Assembly (NCBI GenBank): GCA_017527675.1
Contig: JAFXPU010000001.1
Location: 1-64,000 of the forward strand
DNA length: 64,000 nt
Source of the DNA: Bacilli bacterium
Lineage (GTDB): Bacteria; Bacillota_I; Bacilli_A; RF39; UBA660
Direction: 5' to 3'
A program made the position numbers and the translations under genes. The notes under the pieces were generated by a model. That model was given only the letters and a program-made list of their open reading frames with translations, ran no database searches and was not told the DNA's origin. This document shows, in pieces, positions 44,075-53,899 of the stretch. Each line of letters begins with the position of its first letter. Position 1 is the first letter of the stretch.

Positions 44075-46729
44075 ATGAGTAGTAATACAAGAGTTGATTT
44101 AAATTTACTTAAATCATATAAAACTAGTTTTGATAATGAAAAACAAAGTTATATGTATAATACGTATAACGCTTTTTCTAGTGGTTATATATCTCAATGC
44201 AGTGACCCATATGTTTCAAGAATGAAACAAGATTTGTCATACCGTTATCAATTTATAAGTGAAGCTTATAATAAAATAAATACGTGGTGGACTAATTATA
44301 ATAAAGATATTGAAGCATTAGAAAATGGACTTTGTAATGATCAAGCTAATGGTAATGGTATAAGTGAATCTTGTGTTAGAGCAATAGTTAATTCTTTACC
44401 TGTGTTGCGTAATTTTAATGTTGATTCATATATGTCTAATTTTGATAAAAAAATGAAAGGTGAAGAGTATAAAAAACATTATGGTCAAAAACATATTAAT
44501 ATATCAAAAGTTGATAATTTTAGTAAATTTTCATCTACACCTATACAATATGATGAAAATGGTCAATTAAAAGTTGATTTAGGATTTGATCCAAGTACTC
44601 AAAAACTAATTATTGATGATAATGGTAATCCAAAAGTTGTTGATATTGCTTTTGATTTAGATGAACAATTTCATAGAATTGACCCTAAAACAGGTGCAAT
44701 AATATCAAATTATGAAAAAACAGACATATATGGTAATAAGAATTTATCTCAATCATTTTTTTCTTTACTGCAATTAGATAAAATACTTAATTTTAAATCT
44801 GGTGATACAAAAGCAGAAAATAAAAAGAATATATTAGCAACTGGATTAGATGTAGGTTTAAGTTTTGTAAGTGGAGTTATAGGAACAGTAGAAAAAGCAG
44901 GAGATGCTGGTACTGTTTTAAAACCATTTTATGGTTTAAGAGGTGATAATCAAGGAAGACAAATTTTAACTAATAAAAAATATGATTCAGATCAGGCACT
45001 TGCTGATATTGGTTTTAAGGGTGCTGATAAATTTATAGAAGAAATATATAATACAGATTTTGGTAAATATGTAAAGACAAATAGTTATATTACAAATTCA
45101 AAATTTGAAGAAACTATAGATGCAACTGCATGTCAAATTGGTGAAACAGTAACAATAACTACTGTATCAAAATTGGCTTCCCTTATATTTGGACCAAAAA
45201 GTCAGGAAATTATGTTAGGTTTAACAGGTGGTGTAATTGAAGCAGGTAAGGGTGCTCAAACAGCTGTTGATTATGGTGCTGATTATAAAACAACTATGGC
45301 TTTTACTGCTGCAAGATTTGGTGTAGGTTTTGTATCATATTTTGGTGGTGCTAAAATTAACACAATAAAAATAAGTAAATATGCAAAATTATCTTCATTA
45401 GTTCACGTTGGTGCCGATGCTTCAACAGGCGCAGTTGAAGGAATGTTAGATATTGCAACAGAATTAATTTTGCTTCGTAAAGAAGATGGATCAAAATATA
45501 CATTTAAAGAATTATATGAAGAAAAAGGTGGTAAGACTAATATTATTTCAAGAGCAGCTACTGGTGGTATTTTATCCTTTTTATCAGAAGCCGGAGTATT
45601 ATTAAAATTTAATAATAATACGGCAAATAAAGCAGATTTAACTAATAAACAAATAATTGCAGATGCAAATAAAATATCTCTTCATTATAAAAATTTTAAA
45701 GATATTCAAGAAAAAATAGACGATATTGGTAATCCAAGAAACTATAATTATGTTGTTAATGGAAAAACATATACATTTGATGAATTGATTTATACAAATA
45801 AAATTGATAAAACAAAATTAAAAATTTTCCCTGTTTTAGATTTAAAAAATGAATTGTTAGCAACAATTGATCAAAATATGGATCCTGTTACCAAGGCAAG
45901 AAAATTGTATATAGAGTTAAATAAAAGAGTTGAGTATGACCTAACTTATGTGATAGGTGATGAAATAACAAAAGGAAATATTTTGAATAAAACACTTAGT
46001 TTTGATAATTTAGAGTCAAAATATGTTGTTTGTAAAGGATGGTCTGAATTATATAAAGAAATATTGATTGAAAGCGGATTTTCACCTGAAAAGGTTATTA
46101 TTGCTGGTGTTTCAGGACATAAATGGGTTGAAATAATCTTACCAGATAATAGTATATTAAAAGCAGATGCCACTGAAGTTATAAATGGAACAATTGATTT
46201 GGCTAATTGTAAACTTGGAAGTAGGACATCAGGATTTATTCATGCAACATCTGATTCTATTGGAAAAAGAATTAATGAGACATTTAATTCTAGTATTATT
46301 GTTACTGCTGGTGATGCTTGGAAAGATATAGATGATAGCATAGGATATTCATTCAAAGGCGGATATGCAAATGAAATAATGGCTGAATTAACTAAGAAAT
46401 ATAATTATGGATCATCTGATCTTGGAAAAGCATTTATGCAAGTTATTGAATCTAAAAAATTTAGTACAGTTGATGGTTATGACGCATTCTCATTCCTAAG
46501 ACAATTAAAAGATGATTATGGATTAGGTAGTGATAAAGTAAAATTTGATTTATCTGTTTATGATAAAGGAAGTGTCCGTGAAGGATTTCTTACTATTAAA
46601 ACATACTTTGATGATAAACCTAAAATAATAACTATTTCAGATTCAACTGGTAGACATACATTTAGTTCAGAAAAGATATATGAAAAATATGTTAGTAAAT
46701 TAAAAATTATTGAAATGAGGCGAAAATAA
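44075..46729 (+). CDS. T7SS effector 3: transglutaminase-like domain
   Basis: 884 residues from the ATG behind AGGTGGG. Residues 1-110 are the shared delivery domain. Residues about 235-450 hold glycine/alanine-rich hydrophobic stretches (LDVGLSFVSGVIGT, AARFGVGFVSYFGG) that may insert into a membrane. The transglutaminase-like triad is Cys653 (VVCKGWSELY), His682 (SGHKWVEI) and Asp698 (LKADAT). A further domain of about 150 residues ends the protein. Activity may be crosslinking, deamidation or proteolysis. Confidence 0.74.
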   Translation: MSSNTRVDLNLLKSYKTSFDNEKQSYMYNTYNAFSSGYISQCSDPYVSRMKQDLSYRYQFISEAYNKINTWWTNYNKDIEALENGLCNDQANGNGISESCVRAIVNSLPVLRNFNVDSYMSNFDKKMKGEEYKKHYGQKHINISKVDNFSKFSSTPIQYDENGQLKVDLGFDPSTQKLIIDDNGNPKVVDIAFDLDEQFHRIDPKTGAIISNYEKTDIYGNKNLSQSFFSLLQLDKILNFKSGDTKAENKKNILATGLDVGLSFVSGVIGTVEKAGDAGTVLKPFYGLRGDNQGRQILTNKKYDSDQALADIGFKGADKFIEEIYNTDFGKYVKTNSYITNSKFEETIDATACQIGETVTITTVSKLASLIFGPKSQEIMLGLTGGVIEAGKGAQTAVDYGADYKTTMAFTAARFGVGFVSYFGGAKINTIKISKYAKLSSLVHVGADASTGAVEGMLDIATELILLRKEDGSKYTFKELYEEKGGKTNIISRAATGGILSFLSEAGVLLKFNNNTANKADLTNKQIIADANKISLHYKNFKDIQEKIDDIGNPRNYNYVVNGKTYTFDELIYTNKIDKTKLKIFPVLDLKNELLATIDQNMDPVTKARKLYIELNKRVEYDLTYVIGDEITKGNILNKTLSFDNLESKYVVCKGWSELYKEILIESGFSPEKVIIAGVSGHKWVEIILPDNSILKADATEVINGTIDLANCKLGSRTSGFIHATSDSIGKRINETFNSSIIVTAGDAWKDIDDSIGYSFKGGYANEIMAELTKKYNYGSSDLGKAFMQVIESKKFSTVDGYDAFSFLRQLKDDYGLGSDKVKFDLSVYDKGSVREGFLTIKTYFDDKPKIITISDSTGRHTFSSEKIYEKYVSKLKIIEMRRK

Positions 46730-46734
46730 TAGAT

Positions 46735-47001
46735 ATGAGTAATGTCGAAAAAATGATGGAATTAATTAGAACTAAAAAAGCTAAAGTAATATCTAAAGAA
46801 GAAATAGAACAAGTCGAATATTTAGAAAAAGTGATGGCAAATGAACAATTATATGATATGTTAGCTCCAAATGTTTTTATGGGTATATTACAATTTCTAG
46901 ATGTTCCTGAAAAAGATATAGAGTCTGTATATGCTGAAATGATTATACCAGCAGATTTAAAGAAGAAAAAACCAGAGGTTAGAAAAATAATAGGTGAATA
47001 A
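46735..47001 (+). CDS. Small unknown protein, candidate immunity for effector 3
   Basis: 88 residues, helical, charged. It starts 5 nt after effector 3 without a clear close RBS (AGGCG is 16 nt upstream), so translation may depend on coupling. No family recognised. Confidence 0.6.
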   Translation: MSNVEKMMELIRTKKAKVISKEEIEQVEYLEKVMANEQLYDMLAPNVFMGILQFLDVPEKDIESVYAEMIIPADLKKKKPEVRKIIGE

Positions 47002-47020
47002 ATAAGTAGGATGTGATGTT

Positions 47021-47728
47021 ATGATAAAGGCATCTATATTTGGAGATTCTATAAGCACATACGAAGGATATAATCCAATAGGATATAATGTTTTTTATAA
47101 TGAACAAATGCAGAGGTCAAATGGATTAAATAGTGTTTCTGATACATGGTGGTATCAAGTTTTAAAAAATATGAATTATGAATTATGTGTTAATAATTCT
47201 TTTTCAGGGTGTCGAATATCTGGATATAATTTTCCATCTGCATCCAGTTATCAGAGAATAAATGATTTAAAAAAGGAAACGACTATTCCAGATATAATTT
47301 TAATATATATGGGTGTTAATGATTTTGGTTATGGAATAAAAATAAAAAATGATTTTGATAATAATATTGATTTATCATGTTTTGAGGATTCTTATGATTA
47401 TATGTTAAAAATGATTAAAAAGTATTATCCAAATACAAAAATAGTATGTGCAACTTTATTAAAAGGGAAAGTTAAAGATTATGAAGAATGGGATTTTCCT
47501 GATTCTCCAAAGGGAATATCGTTTGAAGAATATAATAATACAATACGCAAAATAGTTACTAAAGAGAATTGTATGTTAGCAGATTTAGCTGCATATGATA
47601 TTAGATATGAGACGCTAGATGGTGTACATCCAACTATTAATGGTCATAAAACTATTGCTGATGTATGGATTAAGGAATTAAAAAAGCAATTAATTAATAA
47701 TTCCCAAGTTAATGGTAAGCATTTATAA
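47021..47728 (+). CDS. SGNH/GDSL hydrolase
   Basis: 235 residues, no signal peptide. Block I FGDSISTYEG (catalytic Ser), block III MGVNDFGYG, and block V DGVHPTINGH (Asp/His) are all present. SGNH enzymes are esterases or deacetylases. A cytosolic one inside a T7SS effector cluster is unusual; it may modify or protect against something related to effector 3. Confidence 0.85.
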   Translation: MIKASIFGDSISTYEGYNPIGYNVFYNEQMQRSNGLNSVSDTWWYQVLKNMNYELCVNNSFSGCRISGYNFPSASSYQRINDLKKETTIPDIILIYMGVNDFGYGIKIKNDFDNNIDLSCFEDSYDYMLKMIKKYYPNTKIVCATLLKGKVKDYEEWDFPDSPKGISFEEYNNTIRKIVTKENCMLADLAAYDIRYETLDGVHPTINGHKTIADVWIKELKKQLINNSQVNGKHL

Positions 47729-47765
47729 AAGCATATAACTTACAAAAAAGTTATATACTTTTTTA
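47727..47765 (+). terminator. Intrinsic terminator, repeated in this locus
   Basis: AGCATATAACTT and AAGTTATATACT pair. The same stem occurs again at 55163-55198. Confidence 0.8.
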
Positions 47766-47819
47766 TTGTTTTATTGTATAATTACTTTAGTATATAACAA
47801 TAAAATAGGCGGGTTAAAC

Positions 47820-50800
47820 ATGAGTAGTAATACAAGAGTTGATTTAAATTTACTTAAATCATATAAAACTAGTTTTGATAATGAAAAACAAGGTTATATG
47901 TATAATGCGTATAACACTTTTTCTGGTGGTTATATATCAAAGTGTAGTGACCCATATGTTATAAGAATGAAACAAGACCTATCTTACCGTTACCAATTTA
48001 TTAGTGAAGCCTATAATAAAATTAATACTTGGTGGACAAATTACAATAAAGATCTTGAATCATTAGAAAATGGACTTTGTAATAATCAACCAAATAGCAA
48101 TGGAATAAGTGAAGCTGCTGTTATAACTTCTGTAACTTCCTTACCAACATTAAGTAACCTTAATATTAATTCATATATGTCATTTGAAGATAGAAAGAAA
48201 AAAGCTGAAGAGTACAAAAAACATTATAGTCAAAAGGCAGCACCTGTTACTCCAATTGAAATAAAAACACCTGGTAGATTTTCCGCTAATACAAAAAAAG
48301 ATAATTCTATTAAAATGAATAAAGATTATGAAGCACCAGTTGTAAAAGAAGCTTGGTATAAAAAAGCTGGTAAAGGCGTAATGGATTTTGGTTCAGGAGC
48401 ATGGGCAACTTTTGAAAGTGGAATTGACCTATTATTTACTGGTGTTGGAGATGGCTTAACATATGTTAAAGCAGGTGCAACAGTTGTAATTGGATCTGTT
48501 GTTGAAACTGTTGCAATGCCATGGACTAAAAAGAGTTTTAAAGATGTTGGTTATGCAAATAAAGAAATATGGGCTGAAGCAAATGCTGAAGTAAAATTAA
48601 GAAATGAAAAACATGAGGCAAAGGCGGATGAAATTTTAAATCATGCTATTTATAAACAAGAAAATTATTCACTAGATGATTATATGGCAACACTACCTGC
48701 TGATGTTGCTGATGTTGGCTATAATTTTGGAAAAGGTGTTGTCGGTGTAGGTGAAAAAGTACGTGATGCTGTGGAATCTACAGGTTCAATAATAATTCAG
48801 CCAATTTACTATGGTATAGGTAAGGCAAATGGTTTATCTAATGAAGAAATAAAAAGTAATATGACTGCTCAAAGGGAAGAAACAATGGCAGAAATAGCAG
48901 ATGATGAGTGTCAAATATATATGTTTGATGATATTGAACAAAGTGAAGCTGGTCAGTGGGTTCAAGAACATTCAGATTTAACTGATGCTGAAAAAGGTTT
49001 GGCTCAGGGTGTTGGTGAATTAGCAGGTGAACTTGCACTTTCGTATGCAATAGGTGGGGCAATAGCCTCACATGGAGTTTCTGGTGTTGCTTCATTTTCA
49101 ACTGCTAGTAAAGCAGTTGTTGCTGGTGAGGCCATGACACCTGTGAGCATGGGAATAGCTGGTGCTGTAACTGGTTATGGATCTGGAATTCAAGAAGCCT
49201 ATTCTGATGGTGCAGGTTATTGGGAAGGTATCGGGTATGCTTCTATAAATGCTGCTATCGAAGGTGGTTCTATGGCAGCAGGTGGTGCAACAAATATGTA
49301 TGTATTTAGAGCAGAAAACATGGGCGCTAGTTATATGTTAAAAGGATCATTAGCTCGTATAACAATTGATACAGGTTGTGGTGTTACAGAAGCCTATGCT
49401 CGTACACTTACACATGGAATTTATAAACGTAAAGAAGATGGAACATTATATTCTGTTGATGAATTATATGAAATGTATGGTGGAGATGAAGCAATTCAAC
49501 AAAATGTCATAATGGCATTTGGTGGTTCAGTTTTAGGTGAAATGGGTGAAATGAGACAGGCATATAAATTATCTCAAATGGAAAATGCTATTGCTTCTGG
49601 TGATCCTGCTAAACTTGCCAAGAAAATGAATAATATGAAGCCAAACGACTTTGCTGATTATATGAAATTTGCTAAAGAATCTGATATAGAAGTAATACTT
49701 TCTAATGTTAGTTCTAAGGATATCGTTGGTCTATCTCAAATTGCAAATGCTTCCTCTTTAAAAAAGTTTTTGGAAATGGCTGATGAAAATCAAAAATCAA
49801 TATTAAAATCATCCTTATCAGATGAAGCTACTAAGGTATTGATTAATGATATAACTGATGAGATGTTAGATGATTTATTAAAAGATGCTGATGATAAACT
49901 TATAACCAAGGTTATTAAGACTGCCGATTCAAAAGAAATTGTAGAAAAAGTAATTGATAAAACTGATAAAATTGCCTTTGCTCAAGCAATTGGAAATTTA
50001 GATGGACCAGCACTTAAAGAGTTTAATAAAAAATATAATGATGTTATGGTTAAAGTATTTAATGAAAATAATGAAGCACTTGCCTTAACAGCTGGTGGTA
50101 TATATGAAAAATTAGATTTTTTAAGAAGTAGGAATACAGATTATATTGCAGATAAGGTTGGTTTCAAGAAATTTGATAATATTGATCAAAAGAAGATTGT
50201 TAATAAAATTAATAAGCAATTAAGAAAGGGTCAGCAAGTTAATATTGGATTTTCATCAACTAAAGAATTATCTTCAGAAATGTTAGAACAAATTGATGAT
50301 TTATCTAATGTTAAAATTACGATTTATGGTGGATTTGCTGATTTAAACGGAAATTTTAAAACTAAATATGATACTTCCGGATACTTAGATAGAATTACAT
50401 ATTCAGGAACTGAGACACTAGATATTGTTAGAAAATTGGAATATTTAGAATCAAAGGTTGATATGAATTTACCAACAGTTTCTCGTGCTCGTCAAATATA
50501 CGAAATATTATCAGATGAAATACCTGTTAATAGAATTGAAACTGACAGTCATACTGTTAAGGCTAGTTTGCGTGGTTTAACTGCTAATAATGTTAATGGT
50601 AAAGCTGGATTGGTTTGTGCAGGCTATGCTCAAACATATAAAGAATTATGTGAAAGATGTAATATAAAATGTGAATATATAAGAGGTTTAGGTGTGCTAG
50701 ATAATACATCTGAAATGCATGCATGGAATATTGTATTTGGTGACAATGGTGAAATGATTCCAGTTGATGTTACGTGGAGAGCTAGTGGAGCTGGAATATA

Positions 50801-53354
50801 TTTTGGTGCAAGTGAAAAATTTGCTGCTTCACATATAGCTGATAGTAATGAAACATTAAATTATTTTGGTTCTTATTTAAATAATGCTAATGTGGTTGAT
50901 AATATTATTGGCGTTATGGATGCAAAATATGGGTCTGGAGCTGGTTTGAAATCACTTATTTTATACGATGCAACTGGTGATAGTAAATATATCACAAGAA
51001 CTGTTAGAGATTCTTTGGAGAATATATCACCAAATCAAATAAAAATATATCTTGAATCAATGGATAGGGAAACTAGAATTAAAGCATCAATTGATGCAAT
51101 TAAGGGAGTATTAGATAATAAATATCCCGATAAATCAATAGCTACAAATCAATTAAATAAATTTCTTGATAGTGGAAATGCTGATTTTATTACAAGAGAT
51201 AATGGAGCACGTATAATTGCAAGTCAATTAACTGCTGCAGATATTTCTTATTATAAGAAATTAATAAACTCTGGTGATATTGATATTAAACCAATCTCCC
51301 AAAAAGAGATGTTTACTCAGCAATTAGGAAATAATCTTGATTCTAAGAAGGTAGTGGAAACAATTGAACCAAAGAAAATAAGAGATATTAGTGAATTTCA
51401 TGATTACTCTAATGAAACTGGAAAACCTCAAATAGCTGAATTCTTTGGTACACTAACAGCTGGTGGTGGTGGAAGTGGAATTGGTGAATACAATTATAAT
51501 AAGTTAATAAGTGCTTTAGATATTTTTACGAATGAGCCTAAAACAATAAAGCAATTGCTTGCTGACCAAAATCTTGATCCAATAATTAAAGAACAAATTG
51601 AAAAAATCTCTCAAACAAAATATGGAAAACAGCTACTTGAAATGGATTCAGAAATGATTAGATCATTAAGTTTGTACATAGGCGATGGATATAAGGGTAT
51701 TAATAGACAATTATCAACGGGAATAAAAACAACTAATTTTGATGCGGATCGAATAATAAATGGAATGGATTCTATTTATAAAAAATCAGGTTTAGTTCTT
51801 GATGAAGATGTATTGTTACATAGGAGTACTAATGTTGAAAATTTACTTGGTATGTTTGATGATGATATTACTGATATTCATAGTATTGTTGGTAAAGAAA
51901 TTAATAGCAAGACATATTTATCAACAGGCTTATTAGGTGCAAAGAATGTATCAATTCATTCTAATGCGTTAAGTGTAAATGGCAATGTTGATTGTATATT
52001 GGACATCAAAACACCAAAAGGTACTATTGTTGCTGTTCCAGGAATAATTGGCGTTCCAGGGGAGTCTGAATTTATTTTAAACCGAAATACAAAATTGCTT
52101 TTTGAAAATGTTGAAGAAGTATTAGATGATAGTGGAAAAAACTGCTATCGTATAATTGCATCAGTAGTTGATAATGGGTCAAATGCTTCTATTAGAAATC
52201 CTATTGATTTATTCTCTTTAAACGAATTACCTATATATAATAAGATTGTTAGAAAATCTGAATTAGCAAACATAAAGAAGAAAATTAGTCTTGGTGAAAC
52301 TATAACACCAAATGAAAAAATGCTACTATCAAAATTAGATACTGAATTTAAGATTGATAAATTAGATTTAAATGGTCAAATATCAGATTTAGAGAAAAAA
52401 ATTAATGAAATACATAAATCAATATTAAATGTTGGTTCAAATGAAGAATTAGTAAAGGAACTACATCAGGCAGAAAATAAACTTACTAATCTTAAAAGTA
52501 TAAAGTGGGAAATTGAAGATTTGATTGATGAAGTTCAAACAAAATATGGATATAAGGATTTAGGTAAATTAGGTGAAATTAAATTTGATGAGGCTGTTAA
52601 TTGTAAAATGCTATCGCCAGATTCTCCATTATCTCCTCCGCATGTTCCTGAAGAAGTTCAAAAATATTCTGATACTCTTGCTGAAAAGATAAAAGAATAT
52701 GCTAAAGAGTTTGAACCTACTGTTTCCGCTGAATTAAATGGTTTAGAAAAAGATAATTTATTCTTAATTGGAGAAGATTATAGGTTAAAGGGTAAAGGAA
52801 GTTTGTCAAGAAAGTTAATTGATGAGGCAATGGAAACAGATAATTCTAAGATAAGTAAAGTAGTATCTATTGAAGATGTCGAAATAGCTAGTAAAGATAT
52901 TAAGGATAGCTTAAGATATACTTTTATTTCAGATATTGATGGTTATTCCGAAAATGTTAAAAAGACATTAAGTGAATTAGAAAAAATGGATTATAGAATT
53001 GTTAAATTTGGTAATTCATGGGGGCCTGATAGATTTCAACAAGAAATAAATAAAATAAATAATATAGAAGATAATGGTAGAGTATATCAAGGAATAAATG
53101 TTGGTTTGGAAAAAATAATAGATGGAAGAAAAATTATTACAGAAGTTCAATTCCACACTATCGATTCTTTTGCAACCAAAGAAAAATTGACTCATAGTTT
53201 ATATGAAGTTTCAAGAAATAGATTTGTTCCAGATGATATAGTTGACAAGGCAAATTCAATCCAAAAAACTTATCAAAAATTTGTTCCTGTACCTGATGGT
53301 GTTTCAAGTTTTCCAAAAGAACTTACTGAATTGATAGAATATATTAGAAATTAG
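47820..53354 (+). CDS. T7SS effector 4: giant multi-domain toxin-like protein
   Basis: 1844 residues from the ATG behind GGCGGG. Order: shared delivery domain (1-110); Gly/Ala-rich hydrophobic region (about 395-510); helical repeats (about 600-760); transglutaminase-like domain with Cys933 (GLVCAGYAQ), His967 (HAWNIV) and Asp983 (PVDVTW); ADP-ribosyltransferase-like domain with Arg1335 (LLHRST), Ser1368 (TYLSTGL) and Glu1415-x-Glu1417 (PGESEF); coiled coil; RelA/SpoT-like synthetase domain from about 1615 with KGKGSLSRK, DSLRYTF, VYQGINVGL and EVQFHT (about 1775). Three enzyme-like modules in one chain. Followed by likely immunity genes. Confidence 0.78.
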   Translation: MSSNTRVDLNLLKSYKTSFDNEKQGYMYNAYNTFSGGYISKCSDPYVIRMKQDLSYRYQFISEAYNKINTWWTNYNKDLESLENGLCNNQPNSNGISEAAVITSVTSLPTLSNLNINSYMSFEDRKKKAEEYKKHYSQKAAPVTPIEIKTPGRFSANTKKDNSIKMNKDYEAPVVKEAWYKKAGKGVMDFGSGAWATFESGIDLLFTGVGDGLTYVKAGATVVIGSVVETVAMPWTKKSFKDVGYANKEIWAEANAEVKLRNEKHEAKADEILNHAIYKQENYSLDDYMATLPADVADVGYNFGKGVVGVGEKVRDAVESTGSIIIQPIYYGIGKANGLSNEEIKSNMTAQREETMAEIADDECQIYMFDDIEQSEAGQWVQEHSDLTDAEKGLAQGVGELAGELALSYAIGGAIASHGVSGVASFSTASKAVVAGEAMTPVSMGIAGAVTGYGSGIQEAYSDGAGYWEGIGYASINAAIEGGSMAAGGATNMYVFRAENMGASYMLKGSLARITIDTGCGVTEAYARTLTHGIYKRKEDGTLYSVDELYEMYGGDEAIQQNVIMAFGGSVLGEMGEMRQAYKLSQMENAIASGDPAKLAKKMNNMKPNDFADYMKFAKESDIEVILSNVSSKDIVGLSQIANASSLKKFLEMADENQKSILKSSLSDEATKVLINDITDEMLDDLLKDADDKLITKVIKTADSKEIVEKVIDKTDKIAFAQAIGNLDGPALKEFNKKYNDVMVKVFNENNEALALTAGGIYEKLDFLRSRNTDYIADKVGFKKFDNIDQKKIVNKINKQLRKGQQVNIGFSSTKELSSEMLEQIDDLSNVKITIYGGFADLNGNFKTKYDTSGYLDRITYSGTETLDIVRKLEYLESKVDMNLPTVSRARQIYEILSDEIPVNRIETDSHTVKASLRGLTANNVNGKAGLVCAGYAQTYKELCERCNIKCEYIRGLGVLDNTSEMHAWNIVFGDNGEMIPVDVTWRASGAGIYFGASEKFAASHIADSNETLNYFGSYLNNANVVDNIIGVMDAKYGSGAGLKSLILYDATGDSKYITRTVRDSLENISPNQIKIYLESMDRETRIKASIDAIKGVLDNKYPDKSIATNQLNKFLDSGNADFITRDNGARIIASQLTAADISYYKKLINSGDIDIKPISQKEMFTQQLGNNLDSKKVVETIEPKKIRDISEFHDYSNETGKPQIAEFFGTLTAGGGGSGIGEYNYNKLISALDIFTNEPKTIKQLLADQNLDPIIKEQIEKISQTKYGKQLLEMDSEMIRSLSLYIGDGYKGINRQLSTGIKTTNFDADRIINGMDSIYKKSGLVLDEDVLLHRSTNVENLLGMFDDDITDIHSIVGKEINSKTYLSTGLLGAKNVSIHSNALSVNGNVDCILDIKTPKGTIVAVPGIIGVPGESEFILNRNTKLLFENVEEVLDDSGKNCYRIIASVVDNGSNASIRNPIDLFSLNELPIYNKIVRKSELANIKKKISLGETITPNEKMLLSKLDTEFKIDKLDLNGQISDLEKKINEIHKSILNVGSNEELVKELHQAENKLTNLKSIKWEIEDLIDEVQTKYGYKDLGKLGEIKFDEAVNCKMLSPDSPLSPPHVPEEVQKYSDTLAEKIKEYAKEFEPTVSAELNGLEKDNLFLIGEDYRLKGKGSLSRKLIDEAMETDNSKISKVVSIEDVEIASKDIKDSLRYTFISDIDGYSENVKKTLSELEKMDYRIVKFGNSWGPDRFQQEINKINNIEDNGRVYQGINVGLEKIIDGRKIITEVQFHTIDSFATKEKLTHSLYEVSRNRFVPDDIVDKANSIQKTYQKFVPVPDGVSSFPKELTELIEYIRN

Positions 53355-53374
53355 ATTATTGAGGAGTGATTTTT

Positions 53375-53899
53375 ATGTACATTGAAAAAAAGAATAGTAA
53401 TAATAATAATAATAATATTGATATTTTTAATTTTACTAATGTAAACGATTATATGGAAATAATATCATATTATTCATCTATGTATAATGGTTTATGTAAT
53501 ATTAATATAACAGAGTATAAAGATGATACTATTTGTTCAAAAAATCATTTTAATCATTTAGACGAATTAATCAATACAGTTAAAACAATTCCATTAGATT
53601 TTTTTGGAATAATAACTTTTGAAGATATAGATAGGAGAAATTACTATATGATAAATAGTGCAAATAATACTATAACAAAATTAAAAGAAGAAAATAATGA
53701 GATAGTTAATAATAATGATTCTGTAGAATACTACAAGGATGGCCATGATAATATTATTAAATATGATAGTGCAAAAGAAATATTCTATTTGCTTGATTTA
53801 GATGGAAAAACTTGGATTAGAAGAAATGATTACATGGATAAGTATTATAATGGAGATCTGATTAAAACAGAATATGAAGAAGGTGAAAAAAGATTATGA
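53375..53899 (+). CDS. Unknown protein, candidate immunity for effector 4
   Basis: 174 residues from the ATG behind GAGGAG. N-terminal Asn run, then a mixed alpha/beta acidic protein without signal or membrane segment. It overlaps the following alarmone hydrolase by 4 nt (ATGA), so the two are made together. No family recognised. Confidence 0.62.
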   Translation: MYIEKKNSNNNNNNIDIFNFTNVNDYMEIISYYSSMYNGLCNINITEYKDDTICSKNHFNHLDELINTVKTIPLDFFGIITFEDIDRRNYYMINSANNTITKLKEENNEIVNNNDSVEYYKDGHDNIIKYDSAKEIFYLLDLDGKTWIRRNDYMDKYYNGDLIKTEYEEGEKRL

